Below, piece by piece: positions 54,958 to 61,940 of a stretch of DNA of 64,000 bases. The notes beneath the pieces are model-generated. The model was not told where the DNA came from and made no database searches. It was given only the letters and a program-made list of their open reading frames with translations. A program made the translations under genes and the position numbers. Source of the stretch: an uncultured Clostridia bacterium. Its GTDB lineage: Bacteria > Bacillota > Clostridia > Christensenellales > UBA1242. The stretch is from contig CAKVHY010000002.1 of the NCBI GenBank assembly GCA_934754335.1, positions 1 to 64,000 on the forward strand, read 5' to 3'. The first letter of the stretch is position 1, and each line of letters starts with the position of its first letter.

Positions 54958-55533
54958 ATGTTTAACGAAAATGGTGCAAGTTTGGGCAGGATTCCAAACA
55001 AAGAGTTTATGGATTTAGTAATTGAGAAAAGAGTAGAGTGGCAAAACGATGTAAAAGCCAATCTTTTTGGTGAGTATTTTGATGCATTTTTAGCGGATAA
55101 GGAAACTGCAATTTCAAGCATTTATACATTGAAATATGTGGGTACATATGATATGGATTCATTAGATAGTGAAGAGAAAATATGTGTTATGCTAGATAGG
55201 ATTAAGAGTTTTTTATCTAGAACAATTTTAGATGAAAGAGAATTTGAACATTCTCAAATGCCTGAAAGTATGGCGTTTGCATTGATGAGTCCAAGCGAGT
55301 TTGAACAAATGAGAGAGAAAAAGTCGGCAATCGAAACTTTATCTAAGGTGTATGCTGAAAATTCGGAAATTATTGAGAATGCTAGTAATCTTGGCAGATT
55401 TAAGTTTACAACCTTTATGATGAATGATAATAAAGTTCTAAATGGTGAAAAGTTATCTGAGAGTGAACAGATACTAAATGATTGGGTTTTGTGTAATTTG
55501 AATGAAATTCAAGGCGAAAAGGAAGCCAATTAA
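54958..55533 (+). CDS. Cytoplasmic acidic protein of unknown function
   Basis: 191 residues, acidic and helical, without signal peptide or membrane segment. No family recognised. A strong AGGGGAG-type site precedes ATG (AAAAGGGGAGATTAATATG), so it is a real gene. The upstream terminator (54893-54922) contains a possible promoter. It is followed by the rplM promoter region, so it is probably monocistronic. Methionine is frequent (FEHSQMPESMAFALMSPSEF). Could be an adaptor or a regulator, but nothing in the sequence says so. Confidence 0.65.
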   Translation: MFNENGASLGRIPNKEFMDLVIEKRVEWQNDVKANLFGEYFDAFLADKETAISSIYTLKYVGTYDMDSLDSEEKICVMLDRIKSFLSRTILDEREFEHSQMPESMAFALMSPSEFEQMREKKSAIETLSKVYAENSEIIENASNLGRFKFTTFMMNDNKVLNGEKLSESEQILNDWVLCNLNEIQGEKEAN

Positions 55534-55604
55534 TTAAAAAAAGAAGATGGCGGAAGGTTGAGATTAGTAAAATACAAAATTTAGTAAAATCTTGTAAAAA
55601 AGCC

Positions 55605-55633
55605 TTGACATCTTGCTATAATTATATTAAAAT
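55605..55633 (+). promoter_or_regulatory. Promoter of rplM-rpsI
   Basis: Perfect TTGACA (55605-55610), 17 bases, TAAAAT (55628-55633); transcription would start near 55640. Confidence 0.75.
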
Positions 55634-55639
55634 TAATTC

Positions 55640-55733
55640 GCGTGAAAAAATTATTGGTAAAAATATTGAATTAGCCCCTCAAGATTTGAAACAATAACAG
55701 ATTTTCAATAACTGAAATTTAGGAGAAAATATA
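55640..55733 (+). promoter_or_regulatory. rplM leader, possible L13-type autoregulatory element
   Basis: A leader of about 94 bases with two candidate stems, TTATTG/CAATAA (about 55649-55695) and TTTCA/TGAAA just before the AGGAG site. L13 leaders are known regulatory RNAs in Firmicutes. The match here is by position and rough pairing only. Confidence 0.3.
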
Positions 55734-56177
55734 ATGAAAACTTTAATGGCAAAGAAAGAAACTGTAACTAGAGAATGGTTATTAGTTGATGCTGCTGGAC
55801 TACCTCTTGGTAGAGTTGCTAGTCAGGTTGCTTCAATCCTTAGAGGTAAACATAAACCTATCTATACTCCACATGTTGATACTGGAGATTATGTTATAGT
55901 TATTAATACAGATAAAATGATTTTAACTGGTAATAAAGGAGTGCAAAAGAAATTCTATCGTTACTCTGGCTTCCCAGGCGGATTAAAAGAATTTGATTAC
56001 AAAACTTTAATGGCAACTAAGAGCGATTTCGTTCTAGAAAAAGCAGTTAAGGGTATGTTACCAAAGAACTCACTTGGAAAAGATATGGCAAGTAAGTTGA
56101 AAGTTTATAAGGGTTCTGAACATCCACATGAGGCTCAAAAACCTAGAAAAATATCTATTAAAGGAGATGTTAAATAA
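55734..56177 (+). CDS. rplM: Large-subunit ribosomal protein L13 (uL13)
   Basis: 147 residues, normal length. Family landmarks are REWLLVDAAGLPLGRVAS, VIVINTDKMILTGNK and KGMLPKNSLGKDM. Start ATG 55734 with TTAGGAG. It is an early-assembly protein binding 23S rRNA. Its TAA overlaps the rpsI ATG (TAATG), giving the conserved rplM-rpsI operon with translational coupling. Confidence 0.98.
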   Translation: MKTLMAKKETVTREWLLVDAAGLPLGRVASQVASILRGKHKPIYTPHVDTGDYVIVINTDKMILTGNKGVQKKFYRYSGFPGGLKEFDYKTLMATKSDFVLEKAVKGMLPKNSLGKDMASKLKVYKGSEHPHEAQKPRKISIKGDVK

Positions 56178-56620
56178 TGGCAGAAGAGAAAGCAGTTAAG
56201 AAATCAACTAAAAAAGTTCCTGCAAATAAAGCAGTTGTTTATTCTGCAACTGGTAGAAGAAAACAATCTATTGCAAGAGTTAGAATTATGCCAAATGGAA
56301 AAGGCATATTCGAAATCAATGGCAAACATATTGATGAATATTTCCCACTTGGAACTTTAAAACTTGTTGCTAAACAATCTTTAGAGTTAGTACAAGCAAG
56401 TGATAAGTTTGATGTTTATGTAAATGTTCATGGTGGCGGTTTGTCAGGACAAGCAGGTGCAATTCGTCATGCAATTTCTAGAGCATTAGTTAAGGCTGAT
56501 GAAACTACAAAACCAGAAATTAAATCTGCAGGCTTCTTAACAAGAGATGCAAGAGTTAAAGAAAGAAAGAAATATGGTTTGAAAAAAGCAAGAAAAGCAC
56601 CACAATTCAGAAAGAGATAA
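56177..56620 (+). CDS. rpsI: Small-subunit ribosomal protein S9 (uS9)
   Basis: 147 residues. The core is canonical (YSATGRRKQSIARVRI, VHGGGLSGQAGAIRHAISRA, RDARVKERKKYGLKKARKAP) and ends in the invariant FRKR tail that contacts P-site tRNA. It carries a lysine-rich N-terminal extension of about 17 residues relative to the common 130-residue form. AAAGGAG lies in the end of rplM. Overlaps rplM by one base. Confidence 0.98.
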   Translation: MAEEKAVKKSTKKVPANKAVVYSATGRRKQSIARVRIMPNGKGIFEINGKHIDEYFPLGTLKLVAKQSLELVQASDKFDVYVNVHGGGLSGQAGAIRHAISRALVKADETTKPEIKSAGFLTRDARVKERKKYGLKKARKAPQFRKR

Positions 56621-56651
56621 AAAAAAATTTCCCGTTTGGGAAATTTTTTTT
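56621..56651 (+). terminator. Terminator of the rplM-rpsI operon
   Basis: AAAAAATTTCCC pairs with GGGAAATTTTTT around GTTT, followed by T residues. Confidence 0.9.
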
Positions 56652-56721
56652 TGTTTTTCCTATTGCTATTTTCTAATAATTTTGATAGACTTACATAATT
56701 TAAAAAAGTAAGGGGGATAGA

Positions 56722-58509
56722 ATGGAAAAAACAAAGACAAAATATTCTAAAAATCTTTATAAAGTTTTTCCGTATTATAAAAGATATAAAAAGTTATGGG
56801 CGTTAGAAATCATAACATTGGTTTTGCTTTCAATCGTGGGAATTTTTACTCCTATAATTTCAGCAAATTTCTTAGCAAGTTTATCAACGCTTGATTTCCA
56901 AATGGCAATAACGCTTATAATCTATTCGGTTATTATCAATGTTATAAATCCGCTAATTAGTTATGTGAATGCTTATGTTTATGTTAAAGTTGCGTTTAAG
57001 GTGGAGCAAGATATAAGGTTTGATTTAATTAACGCTATAACCACAACTAAAATGAGCAAGTGTGACGAAACCAATAATGGAATTTTTATTGAAAGAATAA
57101 ATAGCGACGTTGGAAGATGTTCTGATGCTTTACTAGATGTTTTTAACACAGTTTTGGAAATAATTTCAAACACAGCGTTCTTTATTTATGTTGCATTTCT
57201 AAATATTTGGTTCTTTTTAATATTGCTTGGCTATGTTATAGTTTGTTTTGTTTTTGATAACGAAAAAGAGAAAAAGTGGTGGAAAGATTGGAAAAAGATT
57301 AAAGATTTAAGAGAAATTTCCACTGGTGCATATGGTGAACAGGTTAGAGCATTAAGAGATATTAAAAGTTTGAATATTAGAGAAAATACAATTGCCGATA
57401 GCGATAGAAAGATTGAAAGCACATTAAATGAATCGTTAAAAGCAAGAAAAACAAGACGTAATTATATCTTAATTAGAGATTTCGTTTCAATGTTGTTTTT
57501 AACTGGGTTCTTAGTTTTAGGCATATTCTTTATAAAGGAAGGGGTTGTACCACTATCTGTGTTCTTAATTGTTTATTCATATTCTGGAAATGCTAAGAAT
57601 TTAGCACGCCACTTGGCTGCAATTAAAGAATATATAACTCAAGGTGAGATTTGTGCTTATAGAGTATTTGAGGTTATTGAGAAATTCCCAAAAGAAGAAT
57701 TTGGAGATAAAGATATAGAAGCAAAACATGGTGAACTAGAGTTTAAAGATGTAACGTTTGGATATAGCGAAGATAAGGAAGTTTTGCATAACGTTTCAAT
57801 TAAGTTTGAAGCAAATAAAACAACTGCAATTGTTGGCCGAAGCGGTTGCGGAAAGAGTACTATTTTATCTTTGTCTAATAAATTGTACTCGTTGAAAGAA
57901 AACTCAGGCGTTATTACAATTGACGGCGAAAATATAAATGATTTAACAGAAAAATCCTTAAGAAATTCAATTTCAACAGTTACTCAAACGCCATATATTT
58001 TCAATGCCACAATCAGAGAAAATATGCAATATATAAAGCCTGATGTAACCGATGAAGAGATTGTAAAAACCCTTAAGAAAGCCCAAATTTATGATTTTGT
58101 TAAGGCTTTGCCTGAAGGACTAAATTCAAAGGTGGGCGAGAATGGCGTTATGCTTTCTGGCGGTCAAAAACAAAGATTTGCGATAGCGAGAATTTTGCTA
58201 AAAAATCCTAAAATAATTATTTTAGATGAAGCCACAAGTGCGCTTGATAATGAAAATCAGGAAAAAATCGTGGAAGTTGTTGATAATCTCAAAAATGACC
58301 ATACAATAATCGTTGTGGCGCATAGATTATCTACAATTGTTGATGCAGACAAAATTGTGGTTATTGATAACGGAACAGTTGTGGGCGAAGGCACTCATAA
58401 GTATTTGATGAGAAATTGTCCGCTTTATAAGGCACTTTATAATAAGGAAGAGAAATCTCAACTTCTAGAAGATGCAATTATCGAAACTAGTGAAGAGGTT
58501 TCAAAATAG
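56722..58509 (+). CDS. ABC exporter (fused membrane and ATPase domains)
   Basis: 595 residues, a half-transporter: a six-helix membrane domain (about 25-320) and one ATPase domain (about 335-575). Walker A VGRSGCGKST near 371, Q-loop VTQTP, signature LSGGQKQR, Walker B IIILDEATSALD, and the switch histidine in VAHRLS. It should homodimerise and export a lipid, peptide or drug. The substrate cannot be read from the sequence. A GGGGG site precedes ATG, and a terminator follows. Unlike many exporters it has no paired second half-transporter gene next to it. Confidence 0.9.
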   Translation: MEKTKTKYSKNLYKVFPYYKRYKKLWALEIITLVLLSIVGIFTPIISANFLASLSTLDFQMAITLIIYSVIINVINPLISYVNAYVYVKVAFKVEQDIRFDLINAITTTKMSKCDETNNGIFIERINSDVGRCSDALLDVFNTVLEIISNTAFFIYVAFLNIWFFLILLGYVIVCFVFDNEKEKKWWKDWKKIKDLREISTGAYGEQVRALRDIKSLNIRENTIADSDRKIESTLNESLKARKTRRNYILIRDFVSMLFLTGFLVLGIFFIKEGVVPLSVFLIVYSYSGNAKNLARHLAAIKEYITQGEICAYRVFEVIEKFPKEEFGDKDIEAKHGELEFKDVTFGYSEDKEVLHNVSIKFEANKTTAIVGRSGCGKSTILSLSNKLYSLKENSGVITIDGENINDLTEKSLRNSISTVTQTPYIFNATIRENMQYIKPDVTDEEIVKTLKKAQIYDFVKALPEGLNSKVGENGVMLSGGQKQRFAIARILLKNPKIIILDEATSALDNENQEKIVEVVDNLKNDHTIIVVAHRLSTIVDADKIVVIDNGTVVGEGTHKYLMRNCPLYKALYNKEEKSQLLEDAIIETSEEVSK

Positions 58510-58518
58510 GGAAGAAAA

Positions 58519-58547
58519 ATAAAAAAGAGCATATCGCTCTTTTTTAT
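58519..58547. terminator. Bidirectional terminator between ABC exporter and Xre genes
   Basis: AAAAAAGAGC (58521-58530) pairs with GCTCTTTTTT (58536-58545) around ATATC; usable from both sides. Confidence 0.88.
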
Positions 58548-58744
58548 TTGTAATAATCTTCAAAAAGGTCGTTGGGTGTGCATTCAAGAATATCGCATAT
58601 GGCTTTTAAGTTGTCAAATTTAATTGCTGATGTTTTATTATTAACAATGTTGTTAAAATTTTGATAACTTAGCCCTAATTGATTGTATAACCAATATTTT
58701 GTTTTACCTTTTTGCTTTAAAATATCTAGAATCCTTAATTTCAT
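58544..58744 (-). CDS. Xre/Cro-C1-type helix-turn-helix repressor
   Basis: 66 residues, a single HTH_XRE domain: ILDILKQKGKTKYWLYNQLG, SYQNFNNIVNNKTSAI as recognition region, then LKAICDILECTPNDLF. Size and sequence match the small cytosolic repressors that control a divergent neighbour. ATG 58744 has AGGTGA five bases upstream. The in-frame GTG 58753 lies where transcription should begin, so a leaderless start there is possible. The divergent gene encodes a TM2 zinc-ribbon protein, and both promoters carry the same 12-base box, predicting autoregulation and repression of the partner. Confidence 0.88.
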   Translation of the reverse strand: MKLRILDILKQKGKTKYWLYNQLGLSYQNFNNIVNNKTSAIKFDNLKAICDILECTPNDLFEDYYK

Positions 58745-58754
58745 ATATATCACC

Positions 58755-58834
58755 TACACATTATATTATTTGTACATAATATCTTAATAATTCTCTTGAC
58801 ATATAGACTTTTGCATGATATAATGTGTACATTA
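58755..58834. promoter_or_regulatory. Mirrored operator shared by the Xre and TM2 promoters
   Basis: TACACATTATAT (58755-58766) and its exact reverse complement ATATAATGTGTA (58818-58829) each overlap the -10 box of one of the two divergent promoters. Their centres are 63 bases apart, about six helical turns. The right copy also forms the dyad TAATGT-GT-ACATTA (58821-58834). Confidence 0.7.
58796..58824 (+). promoter_or_regulatory. Perfect consensus promoter of the TM2 gene
   Basis: TTGACA (58796-58801), 17 bases, TATAAT (58819-58824): both hexamers perfect, consistent with a strong promoter kept off by a repressor. Confidence 0.88.
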
Positions 58835-58853
58835 GATATAGGAGGAAACAAAA

Positions 58854-59168
58854 GTGTTTTGTAAAAATTGTGGAAAAGAAATAGATGATAACGCTTATGT
58901 GTGCTTGCATTGTGGTGCAAAAGTTGGTTCAGAATTATCAAATGGAATAGGTGTTAGCAAATCAGGTAAATCAAAAGTTGCAGCAGGATTATTTGGTATT
59001 TTTTTAGGTGGCATTGGTGTCAATAACTTCTATCTTGGTAATATTGGTTTGGGTGTGGCTGATGTTTTATTTTCATGGACATTCATTCCATCAGTTATTA
59101 ATTTTATTAGAGGTATTATTTATTTATGTGAAAGTGATGATAATTTTGAAAAGAGAGTTATTAGATAA
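58854..59168 (+). CDS. Zinc-ribbon plus TM2-domain membrane protein
   Basis: 104 residues. An N-terminal zinc ribbon (CKNCGKEI...CLHCG, four cysteines) leads through a basic linker to a TM2 domain of two helices (AGLFGIFLGGIGVNNFYLG and PSVINFIRGIIYLC) with the family's G..G..FYLG turn. Start is GTG with GGAGG at ideal spacing. TM2 proteins are widespread, small and poorly understood. Driven by a perfect promoter under a neighbouring Xre repressor, so it is probably induced under a specific signal, perhaps membrane stress or phage; that is inference. Confidence 0.88.
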   Translation: MFCKNCGKEIDDNAYVCLHCGAKVGSELSNGIGVSKSGKSKVAAGLFGIFLGGIGVNNFYLGNIGLGVADVLFSWTFIPSVINFIRGIIYLCESDDNFEKRVIR

Positions 59169-59194
59169 TGGTGGATTTATATATCATTGCATTA

Positions 59195-59229
59195 GAAAAA
59201 GGTGTTTGCAAATTGCAAACACCTTTTTG
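59195..59229. terminator. Strong bidirectional terminator
   Basis: AAAAAGGTGTTTGCAA (59196-59211) pairs with TTGCAAACACCTTTTT (59213-59228), serving the TM2 gene and the convergent NUDIX gene. Confidence 0.92.
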
Positions 59230-59233
59230 CCAT

Positions 59234-59722
59234 TTAATTTCTTTCGTCTGTGATAATAAATTTTGTGCCAGACGTGTTAGATAAAAGTAAATCTCTTAAG
59301 AAATAAGGTTCAATTTTAAATGCTCTTGCGTCATTCAATCCAAACCATTCAAAGTTTTGTTCTTTTATAACGCCTTTATCAACTTCAGTTATAGAAAACT
59401 TATCTTCTTTTGGTGCATTTTCAGCAGTTAGTAAGAAATAATAAGCGATTTCATGGCATAATCTTTTCTTTGAATCAATGAAAATACTTTCATTAACGCA
59501 AAGCAATTTTTCAATTTTAACGTCAACTTTAACTTCTTCTTTCATTTCTCTTAAAATTGCTTTATGTGATGGTTCGCCAATTTCAACATGTCCACCGGGA
59601 ACATGATAAACATTGTTGCTAGAAGACTTATTAAAAAGGTACTTGCCATCTCTTTCAATTATTCCGCAAACTCTAAACTTAAACTTCTCTTTTGAATTAA
59701 CAATTCCAATATCTGTTGCCAT
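59234..59722 (-). CDS. NUDIX hydrolase
   Basis: 162 residues. A complete Nudix box GX5EX7REUXEEXGU-like at residues 44-66 (GGHVEIGEPSHKAILREMKEE) for Mg-dependent cleavage of a nucleoside diphosphate linked to X. The N-terminal FRVCGIIERDGKYLF strand is typical. Substrate not predictable. It has an additional acidic insert (ENAPKEDKFSITEVD). AGGAGG precedes ATG on the minus strand. Convergent with the TM2 gene. Confidence 0.92.
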   Translation of the reverse strand: MATDIGIVNSKEKFKFRVCGIIERDGKYLFNKSSSNNVYHVPGGHVEIGEPSHKAILREMKEEVKVDVKIEKLLCVNESIFIDSKKRLCHEIAYYFLLTAENAPKEDKFSITEVDKGVIKEQNFEWFGLNDARAFKIEPYFLRDLLLSNTSGTKFIITDERN

Positions 59723-59815
59723 AATTCCTCCTAATATAGATTAGATTATATCAAAAGAATTTGTAAGATTAAAACAAAAAGTCGAAAAATGTTTAAATTT
59801 GTATAAATTTATGTT

Positions 59816-59821
59816 ACAATA
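59816..59821 (+). promoter_or_regulatory. -10 box abutting the start of the Ig-like lipoprotein
   Basis: TACAAT ends ten bases before ATG 59831, so transcription should begin at about the GTG/ATG pair (59828-59833), a leaderless arrangement. ACAAT/ATTGT forms a dyad over this region. Confidence 0.45.
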
Positions 59822-59830
59822 CTAATTGTG

Positions 59831-61786
59831 ATGAAAAAATATCTTACATTTTTTAGTTTAATAATCCTATTTTCAACTATTCTATGTGCTTGCAATAGCA
59901 CAAATTCTATTTCTTTTAAAAACATTTATTTAGATGGTTATGGAATAGGGGAGAGTATTGAATTTACATATAATGATTTTCTTGGTAATAAAGAATTTAA
60001 AATGAATGAACTTTCTTTTAGTTCTTCAAACTCAAATATTGCGAAGGTGAAAAACAATATTGTTAGTTGCTTAAATGCAGGCGAGGTGGAGATATCTTTG
60101 TATTACAAAAATGCATATCAAGATAAACTAACTTTAAAAGTTCAAAATAGCCCGCAGAATTTGCAATATGTATCAGTTGTAAACTCTAATATTAAGTTGG
60201 AAAAGAATGAAGAAATTGATATAAGTAAGATTGTTAACATAACGCCAATAAATTTGAGAAGTGAAGTTATAGTAAATTCAACAAATGAAGATATTGTATA
60301 TTTTCAGGATTATAAATTGATTGCAAATAATTTAGGCGAGGCATCAATTTCAATACTAATTCCAAAGGCAATAGGAAGTAATCAGTATGTTGAAAGAAAG
60401 ATAAATATTGAAGTTAAAGACGGTTTATATATAAAAGATTTTGAATTTACAAATTTGGTTGACGAAAAATTATTGTTTTCTATAAATGAAAGCGGAAAGT
60501 TGGAATACAATGCTGTTGTTCCAAGCGGAACAAGAGTAATATTTTATGCAAGCAATGACTTAATTGATATAGATAAAGATGGCAACTTCTCTGTTCAAAA
60601 TATGGCAGGGAAAGGGACTATCACAGCAAAATTTAAAAACGCTTTTGAAAGTTATTCTGAACAAAATATTGAATTTGAGATATTGGAAAATAAAGAATTA
60701 AATTCACAAATTTTATTAGATAATGTTACATTAAAAGACTATGAATATGAAGTGGTTGTTCAAACAGATGTAGACTTTGAAAATTTTGTTTTTGGCGATA
60801 ATGTACAGGTTATAGGTTATAAAAAATTAGCAGATAAACTTTCAATAAATTTTAAGTTTTTAGAAGCGGGATTGCAAAATTTTAGTTTATCTTATAAGGT
60901 TAAATATTCTTTCCACACAGACACAATTTCTATATCTAATTTCCAAACTTTTGTTTATGATTTGAATAAATTCGAGTATAAATTTAAATGTAATGATTTT
61001 GAAGTTTCAAATCTTAAATGTTTATATTTAACAAGGAATAATTTCTCAGCAGAAGAATATTTTAACTTGGCAAATATTGTGGTTTATTACGATGGAAAAT
61101 TATTTAATGATTTTAGTATTTCAAATTTAAATGAAGATATTTTAAAACTTGAAAATCATGAAGTAAGACCCATAAAAGAAGGACAGGGCAAGTTAAAATT
61201 GGTGCTTGGAAAATTTGAAGAAGAGATAGAACTTGTAGTTCAGAAATTGCAAGCAACTAAAATAATTTATGAATGTGAAAAAGAGTTGTATTTAAACACT
61301 AAAAACGATAGAACCATTTTAAGGCGCTCGTTAGATTTGCCAAATGCTATTGAAAATGAAATTCAAGTTTCAAATCTTACACCTAGTATAATATCAATTG
61401 AAAATGATAGCATAATTGCAAAAAGTAAGGGCATTGGCAAGATATTGTTAGAAAACAACTCAATCAAAGAAGAAATAGAAATTGTTGTGGATTATGGAAT
61501 AACAGATTTTAAAATTCTATTAAATGGAAGTACTATTCATAGTGGTGAAATAAGGCTAAATAAAGGCGAGAATTATTATCTAACTTGCGAACTTAAAAGT
61601 GGAGATATCATTTTAAATAGCGAATTTGAAATTGCACCAAAAGAATTATCTGAAAGTTTTTATTTTGAAGGTTTTAATTTTACAACATATTTAGTGTTTA
61701 TGCCTTTGAATAAAGGGAACTTTAACATAAAAATCATTGAAGCAAGCAAGAATTTTGAACATGAACTAAATGTTATTGTGGTTTAA
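59831..61786 (+). CDS. Ig-like (Big_2-type) repeat lipoprotein
   Basis: 651 residues. A signal peptide ends in the lipobox ILCAC. The mature protein is all beta, with several Big_2-like units recognised by patterns such as FSSSNSNIAKVKNNIVSCLN, STNEDIVYFQDYKLIANN and IISIENDSIIAKSKGIGK. Probably a surface or adhesive protein. No ribosome binding site. A -10 box lies so close that the mRNA may begin at the start codon; GTG 59828 is the alternative first codon. The following gene (from 61941) is of similar kind and has its own promoter. Confidence 0.75.
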   Translation: MKKYLTFFSLIILFSTILCACNSTNSISFKNIYLDGYGIGESIEFTYNDFLGNKEFKMNELSFSSSNSNIAKVKNNIVSCLNAGEVEISLYYKNAYQDKLTLKVQNSPQNLQYVSVVNSNIKLEKNEEIDISKIVNITPINLRSEVIVNSTNEDIVYFQDYKLIANNLGEASISILIPKAIGSNQYVERKINIEVKDGLYIKDFEFTNLVDEKLLFSINESGKLEYNAVVPSGTRVIFYASNDLIDIDKDGNFSVQNMAGKGTITAKFKNAFESYSEQNIEFEILENKELNSQILLDNVTLKDYEYEVVVQTDVDFENFVFGDNVQVIGYKKLADKLSINFKFLEAGLQNFSLSYKVKYSFHTDTISISNFQTFVYDLNKFEYKFKCNDFEVSNLKCLYLTRNNFSAEEYFNLANIVVYYDGKLFNDFSISNLNEDILKLENHEVRPIKEGQGKLKLVLGKFEEEIELVVQKLQATKIIYECEKELYLNTKNDRTILRRSLDLPNAIENEIQVSNLTPSIISIENDSIIAKSKGIGKILLENNSIKEEIEIVVDYGITDFKILLNGSTIHSGEIRLNKGENYYLTCELKSGDIILNSEFEIAPKELSESFYFEGFNFTTYLVFMPLNKGNFNIKIIEASKNFEHELNVIVV

Positions 61787-61852
61787 AATTTTACTTGATT
61801 TTAACATAAATAAAAATATTAATAATAGATAAAATAATTATATAGTATTTAT

Positions 61853-61881
61853 TTGACTTAATTTGTAAAAAAAATTATACT
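61853..61881 (+). promoter_or_regulatory. Promoter of the last surface-protein gene
   Basis: TTGACT (61853-61858), 17 bases, TATACT (61876-61881). Confidence 0.65.
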
Positions 61882-61940
61882 AATCTTGAATAAAATAAAA
61901 CTTTGTAAGTTTAAAACTAAACAAGGTGGTTTAAAGAAAA

